Positions 29,971 to 38,145 of a DNA stretch of 64,000 bases are shown one piece after another (positions within the stretch are counted from its first letter, which is position 1; each line of letters starts with the position of its first letter). The stretch spans positions 1-64,000 of the forward strand of contig JAUNKK010000002.1 in assembly GCA_030532825.1 (NCBI GenBank). Reading direction: 5' to 3'. The translations under genes and the position numbers were made by a program. A model generated the notes under the pieces. That model saw only the letters and a program-made list of their open reading frames with translations. It was not told the DNA's origin and made no database searches. Source of the DNA: Propionibacteriaceae bacterium. GTDB lineage: Bacteria; Actinomycetota; Actinomycetes; Propionibacteriales; Propionibacteriaceae.

Positions 29971-31683
29971 CTAGGCTCGCACCTCATGTCCCACAGCCAG
30001 CGCACGGTATCGATTCACTGCAGCCGCGATTTCCTGGGGTCGCGGCGCGGCAAGCAGGCCAGGGTGTCCGACGTGCGGCGACAACCAATCGAGTCCCCGC
30101 GCCGCCACGGCCGCCGTCACCTCAGCTATCAGGTCCGCGATGCTCTTTGATCCGTCCGCCGAAGCAGCCAGACGATCAAGCGCGTAAGCGATGGCTTGGG
30201 TCTGGGCCGCATCCACGAGCTGCGGGACGGCGGACAGCTCAATGGTTTCACGGCCGAATTGGATGCTCGTTCGGCCTCGGGCCCTAGCGGGTTTCGCTTT
30301 GCCCTGGGGCTGGAGAGCAGCCGACGTGGGGACCCGAGGCGATGGCGCGCCGAGGATTCGCTCCCCCGCTGTGGGCCGGCGGTCGTCCGCTAGCTCTTGG
30401 GCCTGTGTTGTGACGTCCTGAACGGTGTACTCGTCAAGGGCGATGACGTGGTCCGCGACGTCAAAGAATGCTCCGGAGCCACCCGCTACGAGGATGGTAG
30501 ACACCTTGAGCTCGGTGAACAGGGCGCGGACGCGGTCGACGAACGGGGTGATGGGTTCTTTGGCGGCCGGGATCAGGGCGCGCATCCGGGCATCACGGAT
30601 CATGAAGTTTGTGGCCGAGGTGTCTTCGTCAATCAATAGCGTCGAGGCGCCAGTTTCTAGGGCTTCGACGAGGTTCGCTGCCTGGGAGGTGGAGCCGCTG
30701 GCGTTCGCCGTCGAAAAGCTCCGGGTGTCGGTGCCTGAGGGAAGATTGGCGATGAATGGCGAGATATCCACTCCCGTGACCGCTCGCCCATCCTCGGCTC
30801 GTATCGTTGTCGCGTCGGCCCGGGTGATGACCCATTCACGTCCGTCGCCGGGGACGTGCGGGTAGACGCCGCGCTCAATAGCGCGCAGCAGGGTGGATTT
30901 ACCGTGATAGCCGCCACCGACGATCACCGTCACGCCCTCGGGGACGCCCATGCCCGTAACGCGCCTCCCGCTGGGCAGGTCGAAGCTGGCATGCAGGGTC
31001 GGTGGCGTCCGGAACGGTACCGCCTGCTCGGCGGGGAGGGGGCGGTCGGAGTCCCCGGAGCGGCGAGGCAGGATGGCCCCGTCGCCGATGAACGCCACCA
31101 GCCCGTGTTCCGCAAGCTGAGCGCGAAGATACTCCTGATCGCGGAGTCGAAGGACGTGCTCGCGCAGGGCCTGCTGGTTGAGGTTGGCGTACCGGAGGGC
31201 CTCGTCAGCGATGCGCGGCAGCATGTTTATCAGCAGTCGAGCGGCCTGACGCCCACGCACGCGACGTCCTGTGGCTGGCAGCCCAACGTCGATGCGGGCC
31301 TCAACCCGGTCGGACGCAACGAGCACGCTGGTGCGTTCGAGCACCTCCTGCCCAGGGTGGCCGATGCTGACCAGGCCGCTGTTTCCGGTACCGATGGGCT
31401 CCGGAACGAGGCGGTGACTCACCTGAGCAAAACGACGAGTGAGGAAGTCAGCCACTGCAATCCTGCCCAGCGGATCGTCGGTGAGTTCCTCGGGGATGGC
31501 CGCCGTCTTCGCGTCTATGAAGAGCCGCATGCGGGAGGGCGGAGCGTAGGGGTCGATCTGGACGTGGTCGACGGCCAGCCGACACACACCCAAGCGATAC
31601 GTGCCGTTCAGTTGCTTGTACGAGGCGTAGCCCTGCCCGTCGATTCGGGCGAGAATGCGCTCCAATGCGTCGCGATCCCGCAT
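29971..31683 (-). CDS. ABC-class ATPase domain protein (PF09818 type)
   Basis: About 570 aa. It matches the predicted 'ABC-class' ATPase family: a stand-alone cytoplasmic ATPase with P-loop GGGYHGKSTLL near residue 265, a Walker B-like LLIDEDTSATNFM near 365, and AGGSGAFF, but no transmembrane partner. A low-complexity Lys/Pro/Arg stretch near residue 460 separates the C-terminal helical part. The start at 31683 has AAGGA upstream; the frame runs open to 31740. The function of the family is not established. Convergent with the TetR gene. Confidence 0.87.
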   Translation of the reverse strand: MRDRDALERILARIDGQGYASYKQLNGTYRLGVCRLAVDHVQIDPYAPPSRMRLFIDAKTAAIPEELTDDPLGRIAVADFLTRRFAQVSHRLVPEPIGTGNSGLVSIGHPGQEVLERTSVLVASDRVEARIDVGLPATGRRVRGRQAARLLINMLPRIADEALRYANLNQQALREHVLRLRDQEYLRAQLAEHGLVAFIGDGAILPRRSGDSDRPLPAEQAVPFRTPPTLHASFDLPSGRRVTGMGVPEGVTVIVGGGYHGKSTLLRAIERGVYPHVPGDGREWVITRADATTIRAEDGRAVTGVDISPFIANLPSGTDTRSFSTANASGSTSQAANLVEALETGASTLLIDEDTSATNFMIRDARMRALIPAAKEPITPFVDRVRALFTELKVSTILVAGGSGAFFDVADHVIALDEYTVQDVTTQAQELADDRRPTAGERILGAPSPRVPTSAALQPQGKAKPARARGRTSIQFGRETIELSAVPQLVDAAQTQAIAYALDRLAASADGSKSIADLIAEVTAAVAARGLDWLSPHVGHPGLLAAPRPQEIAAAVNRYRALAVGHEVRA

Positions 31684-31761
31684 CAGGTTCCTTCCGTGTT
31701 CTTGGGCGCCAAAGTGGTCGCGTGAAAAGATGCGCCTCACTGGGCGGCGCCCGCACCTTGA

Positions 31762-31767
31762 TTACCT
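31762..31767 (-). promoter_or_regulatory. Possible -10 of the ABC-class ATPase gene
   Basis: TAAGGT on the minus strand about 80 bases before the ATG. The remaining sequence to tRNA-Asn (about 31770-31930) shows no gene. Confidence 0.25.
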
Positions 31768-31932
31768 TAGCCGGATCACATCGCGTGAGCCCCATGCGCA
31801 TGGCCCCGATCCGGTGAAGGTGCGCGGGGTGATGCGTGGGTGTGATGCCCGGCTGGGACGACGACCGTTCGCGTGGCGCTCGACGCCGCTCGGGGAGCGA
31901 GGCGGGGCAAGACCACGAAGCTGAGGAGTACG

Positions 31933-31961
31933 AAAAAACTGGCAGGCTCCCTGCCTGCCAG
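31933..31961 (-). terminator. Rho-independent terminator of tRNA-Asn
   Basis: A 9-bp stem (CTGGCAGGC/GCCTGCCAG), 5-base loop, followed on the minus strand by six T residues. It begins 6 bases after the tRNA 3' end. It is the only textbook U-tailed terminator in the window. Confidence 0.9.
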
Positions 31962-31966
31962 CTGCG

Positions 31967-32039
31967 CTCCCCGGACTGGACTCGAACCAGTAACCCTTCG
32001 ATTAACAGTCGAATGCTCTGCCAATTGAGCTACCAGGGA
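31967..32039 (-). tRNA. tRNA-Asn (GTT)
   Basis: A 73-base cloverleaf with acceptor TCCCTGG/CCGGGGA, anticodon loop CTGTTAA (anticodon GTT) on stem TTCGA/TCGAA, T-stem ACTGG/CCAGT with TTCGAGT loop, and discriminator G as expected for Asn. CCA is not encoded. Confidence 0.95.
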
Positions 32040-32098
32040 TCGGTGATCGGATGACCACGCGAGGACAGACTCTAGCAGCCTCCTCAACACCGCGTCAA

Positions 32099-32824
32099 TC
32101 AGCTCGGTTGCCGCATCGTCTCGCTGCTCAGGCCCGCGAGCACGAGGTGGTCCACCCGGTTGAAACACCGAAGCTCCGTGTCATCCCCCGGGAAGAGCCG
32201 AAACCAGGACACGGAGGTGTTGTCGAGCGCAAACCAACTGGAGGTCTCCCCCATCACTTGGGACGAGCGTTTGTCCAGTTCGCTGGGACAAAACAGCGCC
32301 GTCGCCAGCAGCGAGCCGATCGCCCCGTGGCTGACCAGCGCAACGCAGTCCTCGGGCTGGAATGCGCTTCGCAGCCATGTGGCCAGGCCGCGTGCACGTT
32401 CGACGGCGGCTTCCCGAGTCTCGAATGGGCCTGGCCACCAGCCGTCTTCCGTTACCTCTGCTGGGAGACGGAGGCGTGGCGAGGTCGCTTGCAGCACAGA
32501 TCGGGGCGAGCCTGGGTGATGCTGATGATCCATGATTGGCCCGACAAACGGGCCGCTGCGCTCCATGAGGTCGGGCCAAACTTCAACGTCCATGCCCAGT
32601 GCCTCGGCCAGTGGCGCCACGGTGAGCAACGTGCGCAGGAACGGCGAAGCAAACAACCGGCTCGGGCGCGGGAAGAATCCAGGTGCCCAGTCGGCGAGCG
32701 CCGCAGCCTGAGCCAGACCGAGGGATGTGAGCCCCGGGTCGGGCACGCGCAGCGACTCGTCGTGGCTGTCTGCCCAGGACCGGTTGTTGGTGGATTCCGC
32801 ATGCCGGATGAAAATGACGTCCAC
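32099..32824 (-). CDS. Histidine phosphatase family protein
   Basis: 241 aa of the phosphoglycerate-mutase-like superfamily. The phosphoacceptor His is in RHAES at residues 7-11, and the second catalytic His is in LVSHGA near residue 168. Substrate unknown. The GTG at 32824 has TAAGTT 7 bases upstream (leaderless). It follows the 163-aa unknown gene by 21 bases on the same strand. Confidence 0.9.
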   Translation of the reverse strand: MDVIFIRHAESTNNRSWADSHDESLRVPDPGLTSLGLAQAAALADWAPGFFPRPSRLFASPFLRTLLTVAPLAEALGMDVEVWPDLMERSGPFVGPIMDHQHHPGSPRSVLQATSPRLRLPAEVTEDGWWPGPFETREAAVERARGLATWLRSAFQPEDCVALVSHGAIGSLLATALFCPSELDKRSSQVMGETSSWFALDNTSVSWFRLFPGDDTELRCFNRVDHLVLAGLSSETMRQPS

Positions 32825-32831
32825 AGGGAGA

Positions 32832-32837
32832 AACTTA
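32832..32837 (-). promoter_or_regulatory. -10 element, leaderless histidine phosphatase
   Basis: TAAGTT on the minus strand followed by 7 bases and GTG. Confidence 0.5.
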
Positions 32838-32845
32838 TCGTGACG

Positions 32846-33337
32846 TTAGAAGCCGTACTCAGCTCGCAGCCGATCAGTGTGTTCCACCACGAGCGCGGCC
32901 GTCTCGGGATCAGTGAGGTCGGCATTCCCGGTGGCATTCGCCAGCCAGGTGACTCGTCCTGGCGTCCGCAACTCCCGGCGCGCGATGATTTGGACCCCGC
33001 CTCCGGGCACATCCCGGTTCACCAGCATGACCGTAGAGGCCTGGATGCGTTCCCGGAAGATCGCCGGCAGTTCGCCCGGCTCCTCAAGGACGCAACTACC
33101 CTCCTCGTTCATCGTCTCCCAGAACAGACACGACTCCTCGGCTCGCCAGCCACCCCGCAGCACCTTCTCCCAACCCAGACAACACCAATGGCCATCCTGA
33201 TACACGGCAAGTTCAGCAGCCGTCACAGCCGCCGCCGTGTTGTCTTGGCCCAAGGCCCAGGCCAGTACGCGTGCCTTGTCACCAAGCAGCTCATTCAACT
33301 GGGAACGCTCGGGGAGTTGTCTTAGTCGAAGGGGCAT
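32846..33337 (-). CDS. Conserved protein of unknown function
   Basis: 163-aa soluble protein without signal peptide or membrane segment. It is rich in short beta-type segments (AVYQDGHWCCLGWEKV, VMLVNRD) and ends in charged helix. Composition and codon use resemble its neighbours, so it is a real gene. I do not recognise a family with confidence. The start is taken at 33337, 6 bases after CACAAT; an ATG two codons earlier and one at 33388 are alternatives. Divergent from the sigma factor gene across a gap with three phased repeats. Confidence 0.7.
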   Translation of the reverse strand: MPLRLRQLPERSQLNELLGDKARVLAWALGQDNTAAAVTAAELAVYQDGHWCCLGWEKVLRGGWRAEESCLFWETMNEEGSCVLEEPGELPAIFRERIQASTVMLVNRDVPGGGVQIIARRELRTPGRVTWLANATGNADLTDPETAALVVEHTDRLRAEYGF

Positions 33338-33343
33338 AACCAT

Positions 33344-33349
33344 ATTGTG
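33344..33349 (-). promoter_or_regulatory. -10 element of the 163-aa gene
   Basis: CACAAT on the minus strand, 6 bases before the ATG at 33337; a leaderless arrangement with a weaker hexamer. Confidence 0.4.
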
Positions 33350-33371
33350 CCAACCTGCTGACAGAGCCAGG

Positions 33372-33418
33372 TGTTGCCGCTTCACCATGAGGTGTTGTCA
33401 GCCTGTGTTGAGATGTTG
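33372..33418. repeat. Three TGTTG direct repeats at 21-base spacing
   Basis: TGTTG occurs at 33372, 33393 and 33414, each 21 bases apart (two helical turns), in the contexts GGTGTTGCC, GGTGTTGTC and GATGTTGTC. An extra out-of-phase copy lies at 33406. They sit between the divergent unknown gene and the sigma factor gene and look like binding sites for a regulator contacting one DNA face. Confidence 0.5.
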
Positions 33419-33471
33419 TCAGTTCCTGGAAAGCCCTAGTCCCGGAACGCAGCGCGTGGCACCTTGAACCC

Positions 33472-34233
33472 ATGCATACAAGGAAGTTGCCCTTACCCCA
33501 CCGCATCTTGACCCCTGATCAGGAGACAGAACTCGCCCGTCGCGTCGAAGCTGGTGTGTACGCGGACCAGCTGCTGCGTTCCGGTGATGAGCGTTACGAT
33601 TCCGATGCTCTGCAGGAACTCGTTCGCCGAGGCCAGAACGCTCGGCAGGAGCTATTCGAATCCAACCTGCGGCTGGTGATGAGACTGGCCCATGACGTCT
33701 CCAAGCGTTATCAGTTGCCGGTCGATGACCTGTTCCAGGAGGGGTGTCTTGCGCTGGCCCATGCCCTACGGCGTTTCGACTACCAGCGGGGAGTGCGGCT
33801 GAGCACGATGGCCTATGACTGGATCCTGCGTAGCCTCAAGCGGGCGGCCCTGACCCGGTGCGGCAGCGTTGATCTCGTCCGCCGCGGGAACGGGGCTCGC
33901 CAGCCTGTCCAGCTACTGAATCTGGAGCACGCTCCATCCCATGTCGTCATGCATGAGGACGACATGGATCGTGTCGAGCGGGAATCATTGCAGTTCCTAG
34001 ACCTACTGGGCGACGACGCGGTGGTACTTCGCCTGCGCTTCGGTATCGGGACCCGGCGCCTGACACGCCAGCAGACCGCTGCGGCGTTGGGGCTGTCGGC
34101 GACCACCGTCCAGCGGCTGGAAGCGCGCGCTCTGGAACGGGCGCGCCGCCTGCTCAGTGCCGATCGGCTCCGGGTGGGGACGGCGTCGCGCCCGTCACCT
34201 CACCAGGCGGGCCAGGAGCTCCTTGCGGCGTAG
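33472..34233 (+). CDS. RNA polymerase sigma-70 family factor (SigB-like, compact)
   Basis: 253 aa. Region 1.2 (LTPDQETELARRVEAG) is followed by region 2 (residues about 60-125, with NLRLVMRLAHDVSKRY and the -10 contact helix around FDYQRG...LSTMAYDWI) and region 4 near residues 170-230 (TRQQTAAALGLSATTVQRLEARAL). Region 3 is much reduced. This is an alternative, not housekeeping, sigma factor. Its last 13 codons overlap the 3' end of dnaG tail-to-tail. Phased repeats in its upstream region suggest dedicated control. Confidence 0.88.
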   Translation: MHTRKLPLPHRILTPDQETELARRVEAGVYADQLLRSGDERYDSDALQELVRRGQNARQELFESNLRLVMRLAHDVSKRYQLPVDDLFQEGCLALAHALRRFDYQRGVRLSTMAYDWILRSLKRAALTRCGSVDLVRRGNGARQPVQLLNLEHAPSHVVMHEDDMDRVERESLQFLDLLGDDAVVLRLRFGIGTRRLTRQQTAAALGLSATTVQRLEARALERARRLLSADRLRVGTASRPSPHQAGQELLAA

Positions 34234-36024
34234 TTCCAGTTCCGTGAGCACCGCGAACATCTCTTGATGCCGGTCCGGTTCCTTGACCGGATCGGTGCGG
34301 TGCAGCTTGGACTTGAGATCCACGATCTCTCGGGCTGTGCTGGCCAGTTGAAGCCTGGTGGTGTGCGCCAGCGAATACTCCTCATCGCCCTCCCTCAGCA
34401 GGGGTTCAACCAGAAGCATCACCAGCAGCTGCAGCACGAGTTCGTTGGGCGCCTGGCGTCGGAGTTCATCCTCCCATCCTTCTCCTGGCTCGCAAGCCGC
34501 GATTACCTTGAACACGGCTGCGTAGCCCGGGTGGGAGAAGAACTGTGCTTGCACCGAGTTCCAGGCCTCGTCGAAGGTGAAGGGGTACTGAAGCATGAGC
34601 TTGAGGGTGTCGCGCTCTAGCCGAAGCGCCGGGTCGGCCGGGTCTGGCCAGTCCGGGCTCGGCCTGGCCGGAACCACAGACCCTGCCCCGGGGCGCTCTG
34701 CTGCAGGGCGGAAACGGCGGCTGGCCTCGCGCCGGACATCCGCCATGTCCATCCCGAGCATGTCGGCCAATTCCCGCAGGTAGGCGTCCACCAGCGAGCG
34801 ATCCCGAATGGCACCGATCAGGTCGGTGGCTTCCCGGAGTGCGCCGAGGCGACCGTCGGCACGGTCTAGGTCGTAGCCTCGCAGGACATTGGACATGACG
34901 AACTGGTACAGGGGAATCCTCCGGCTCACGAGTTCCCGCACGGCGGCCTCGCCATCACGCAGCCACAGGTCACACGGGTCCAGCCCGGAGGGCTCCACGG
35001 CAACGTAGGTTTGGGCGGTGAAATTCTGGTCTCCCTGGAAGACTTTGAGAGCGGCCTTCTGTCCGGCAGCATCCCCATCGAAAGTGAAGACGACCTCCCC
35101 GTGAAGCCCGTCGTGGGTTCCGAGGAGCCGCTGGAGCAGGCGGGCATGGTCCTCACCGAATGCTGTGCCGCAACTGGCCACGGCGGTGTCGACGCCCGAG
35201 AGGTGGGCCGCCATGACATCGGTATAGCCTTCGACGACCACGGCCTGGGCGCGTTTACCGATGCTCTGCCGGGCCAGATCAAGACCGTAGAGGACATGGG
35301 ATTTCTTGTACACCGGCGTCTCGGGAGTGTTGATGTACTTGGCTGGGAGCCGGTCGTCGTCGTAGATCCGCCTTCCGCCGAAACCCAGCACAGCGCTGGC
35401 GGAGTCTCGGATGGGCCACAACAGCCGACCGGCGAAGAAGTCCCGGCCGCCCTCGCGGATGAGGCCCGCCGCTTTCAGCGTCGCATCGTCGAAGCCCTTC
35501 GCCCGCAACGTCTGCCGCAGTGCGTGCCCGCCCCGCGGCGCGTAGCCCAAAACAAACTGCTCTGCGATCTCGCGGTCGAAGCCCCGTTGGTCTAGGAACT
35601 GCCGGGCGGTGAGGGCCTCCGGTGTGCCGAGTTGGTCACAGAAGAACGCTTGGGCTGCCGCATTGGCTTCGAGAATACGCTTACGCTGCCCGGGCGGCTG
35701 GCTGGAACCTTGCCCGTCGTCGACGATCCTGAGCACAATTCCCGCTCGGTCGGCCAGGGATTGCACCGCCTCAGTGAAACTGAGGTTCTGGTGACGTTGT
35801 AGGAAGGTGATGACGTCTCCCCCCTCGCCGCAGCCGAAGCAGTAAAAGAAACCTCGAGCTGGGGTGACGGTGAAGCTTGGGGTCTTCTCGTCATGGAACG
35901 GGCACAGCCCTTTCAGCGAACCTCCGCCTGCCGACCGTAGGGCCACGTAGTCTCGCACCACATCGTCGATCCGGCAGCGTTGGCGGACCAGCGCGATGTC
36001 CTCGTCGTTGATCCGCCCTACCAT
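34195..36024 (-). CDS. dnaG: DNA primase
   Basis: 609 aa; makes RNA primers for replication. The N-terminal zinc finger has Cys41, His44, Cys62 and Cys65. The TOPRIM domain is seen as VVVEGYTDVMAAH and later FDGDAAG. A C-terminal helicase-binding region completes it. The ATG at 36024 follows TAGACT by 7 bases (leaderless). Upstream on the same strand lies the decayed response regulator; dgt, usually adjacent to dnaG in actinobacteria, is now about 3 kb away with the decayed operon between them. Confidence 0.97.
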   Translation of the reverse strand: MVGRINDEDIALVRQRCRIDDVVRDYVALRSAGGGSLKGLCPFHDEKTPSFTVTPARGFFYCFGCGEGGDVITFLQRHQNLSFTEAVQSLADRAGIVLRIVDDGQGSSQPPGQRKRILEANAAAQAFFCDQLGTPEALTARQFLDQRGFDREIAEQFVLGYAPRGGHALRQTLRAKGFDDATLKAAGLIREGGRDFFAGRLLWPIRDSASAVLGFGGRRIYDDDRLPAKYINTPETPVYKKSHVLYGLDLARQSIGKRAQAVVVEGYTDVMAAHLSGVDTAVASCGTAFGEDHARLLQRLLGTHDGLHGEVVFTFDGDAAGQKAALKVFQGDQNFTAQTYVAVEPSGLDPCDLWLRDGEAAVRELVSRRIPLYQFVMSNVLRGYDLDRADGRLGALREATDLIGAIRDRSLVDAYLRELADMLGMDMADVRREASRRFRPAAERPGAGSVVPARPSPDWPDPADPALRLERDTLKLMLQYPFTFDEAWNSVQAQFFSHPGYAAVFKVIAACEPGEGWEDELRRQAPNELVLQLLVMLLVEPLLREGDEEYSLAHTTRLQLASTAREIVDLKSKLHRTDPVKEPDRHQEMFAVLTELELRRKELLARLVR

Positions 36025-36031
36025 GGCGGGA

Positions 36032-36037
36032 AGTCTA
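36032..36037 (-). promoter_or_regulatory. -10 element, leaderless dnaG
   Basis: TAGACT on the minus strand with 7 bases to the ATG of dnaG. Confidence 0.55.
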
Positions 36038-36063
36038 GTACGCCGTCGGTATGCGATTCATAG

Positions 36064-36668
36064 TCAGCCACGCTCAGTGGCTATCCGGGCAGCTTCCACA
36101 CGATTGGCGGCTCCTGTCTTGCCAATAGCACTGGATAGGTGGTTGCGCACAGTGCCTGGGGACAGAAACAGCTGCTTCACCAGCCGAGCGACGGGATCAC
36201 CTGTGGCTGCCAGCTGCAGAACCTCCTGTTCCCGACCCGTGAGTGGGTTCGGGAGCGCGAACAGCACATCCTCTGCCAGTTCTCGATCGATGGTGTGAAG
36301 CCCGGCGTGGGCCCGTCGCACGACCTCGGCGAGTCCCGCGGCGGGGGTTGTCTTGACGACGAACCCGACGACGCCGGCGTCCAAGGACCGCCGAAGATAC
36401 CCTGGGCGGTCGAAGGTCGTCACCATCACGACCCGAACCTTCGGCAACTCCCGGCGCAATCGCTGCGCTGCCTCAATGCCATCAATGCCGGGCATCTGAA
36501 TATCGATCAGACAGACGTCAGCGCGGCTTTCGCGGGCAGCCGCTACCACTTCGTCGCCACGCCCTACCTGGCTCTCACCACGGTAATGTCGGGCTCCAGC
36601 CCCAGCAGCGCAGCCATGGCCCCGCGCACGAGATCCTGGTCGTCGGCCAGCAAGACGGGGATCACCAT
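36064..36668 (-). pseudogene. Response regulator, NarL/LuxR type, frameshifted
   Basis: The ATG at 36668 overlaps the kinase stop and opens a normal receiver domain (IPVLLADDQDLVRGAMAALL), but the frame hits TAG at 36564. The rest, from ESQVGRGDEVVAAA onward to the LuxR-type HTH (LTGREQEVLQLAATG), continues in another frame after a one-base loss near 36577. The phosphoacceptor Asp in LIDIQMPG and the DNA-binding helix are otherwise intact. As written it cannot make a whole protein. Partner of the kinase at 36662. Confidence 0.85.
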
Positions 36669-37389
36669 GTCACCCTCACCGCACTACCCCTGGAAGCCGC
36701 CGGACCGAAGCTAAAGTCCCCGTCGGCCGCCGCTACTCGCAGGCGCATCCCAGGTACCCCGTTGCCCTGGCCAAGCCCCGGCCCATTGCCATCATCTTCA
36801 AAGGTGAAGCCTTGAGCTTCAAACTGGATTCGAACTCGGCTCGCATTGGCGTGTCGAAGGACGTTGGTGGCGGCTTCTCGCAGCACCCACCCGAGTGACA
36901 CAGCGATGGGGCCGGTAACGGTGGCGGCCTCCCCCTCGATGGTCACGCGCACCCTGTTCACGCGCAGCACCTCAGCAACATGCTGGAGCTCATCTCCTAA
37001 GAGCACAGCCACAGCCAACGCAGCGGGTAACCGAAACGGCGGCCACAGCCCGTAGGTCGTGAAACCGATCAGAAACGGGACCATGCTGATCGCCTCGATA
37101 CCGATGGCCCATACCAGCACCACGACGATAACAGAAGCATGGCGGCGCGCCTGACCTGAGCCCTGCATCCCTGAGCGTCCAGGAACACGCCTAGATCAGC
37201 GAAGCATCTCAGATAGATAGGCACGAACACCGCCAGGGCCGCCAGCCCAATCCAGCGCCCCGGAACGTTACCGAGGCGCCAGAGCTCGATGCCGGGAAAT
37301 ACCAGGAACACCAGCCATCCGACGGCGATGAGCACCCCTTCCCAGGCGGTTGTCATCTTGGCAGCGGCCCAGGCGCGGAAACGATTCAT
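36662..37389 (-). pseudogene. Sensor histidine kinase, frameshifted and internally deleted
   Basis: The N-terminal membrane part starts at 37389 and continues to about 37170, where the frame shifts. The next part has membrane segments up to the LPAALAVAVLL region and then jumps straight to GDELQHVAEVL and the HATPase domain (REAATNVLRHANAS, DDGNGPGL). The whole HisKA_3 segment with the phosphoacceptor His is missing, so an internal deletion of more than 150 bases is likely. Its start overlaps the permease stop as ATGA. Confidence 0.82.
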
Positions 37390-38140
37390 TGGCGGGTCCT
37401 TGCACGTCTCGTACCCAGTACGGCTAGGCAAACGAAGACCGCGAGCCAGGCTAGGTAGTTCGCCGCGAGCAGCCAGGTGGAATCGGTCTGAGGCGGTTTG
37501 GCGACCTCGATTTTGCCCTCAAGCTGCGGGTACCTCACGAGGCCAACATAGCCGTACATGGGAGTGAAGCGAGCGAAGGCCAGCATGGCCCCCTCCAGGG
37601 GTGTGGACACGTTCCCGAAGAAGGCGAAGAACACCACGGCTCCGAGGCGATGCCAGCTGCGCTTTCCGACTTCACTAGCAACGCAACGGCCATGCCGAAG
37701 ACCCCGAACGAGGCCGCGCCGAGAATACCTATCCCCCACGCGGTCGGTCACACCCACCAGACGTCAGCTTGGGCTCCGCTAGCAGAGCCAACCGCAAATA
37801 CCAGCCCAGAAGCGAAAGCTCCGATGAGCAGCGCAACAGCCACTTTGTTGGCGATGAAACCAAGCGGCCGCTGCCTAGTTAAAGCCAGTTGGCGTCCCCA
37901 GCCCAGCATTGTCTCGCTGGCAGCCTGAGCGGAGACAGTCGTCGCAGCAACGACGGCACCATAGGCGGCTAGCGAGGTCATCACGTAGAAGCTGACGTTG
38001 CCCCGGCCGGATTGCAGATCGGCGGTTTCACCGCGATCGAACAGGCGATACATCGCCACGGGGATGGCGAAGGTGAACATCACGTTCGTCACGTCTCGCA
38101 GGTTTCGATGTAGTTCGATCCGGATGTAGGTGAGGTTTAT
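37386..38140 (-). pseudogene. ABC-2 type transporter permease, multiply broken
   Basis: Coding similarity begins at 38140 (NLTYIRIELHRNLRD) where the expected start reads ATA instead of ATG. An in-frame TGA lies at 37748 after DVWWV, after which the same frame resumes (PTAWGIGILGAASFG). Near 37645 the frame shifts, and the last part (VVFFAFFGNVSTPLEGA) runs to 37386. Several hydrophobic segments remain recognisable. At least three independent lesions mean it is dead. Second gene of the decayed operon. Confidence 0.8.
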
Positions 38141-38145
38141 GGTGG

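Noticed and set aside
30856..31725. 289-aa open frame antisense to the ABC-class ATPase
   Set aside because: No start signal and no domain; ATPase motifs lie on the other strand.
32051..33325. 424-aa plus-strand open frame across the phosphatase and the 163-aa gene
   Set aside because: The phosphatase motifs on the minus strand are clear and the long frame has no recognisable domain; it arises from low stop-codon density.
33372..33418. CRISPR-like array from the TGTTG repeats
   Set aside because: Units are 5-9 bases long with no spacer-repeat structure; more likely regulator sites.
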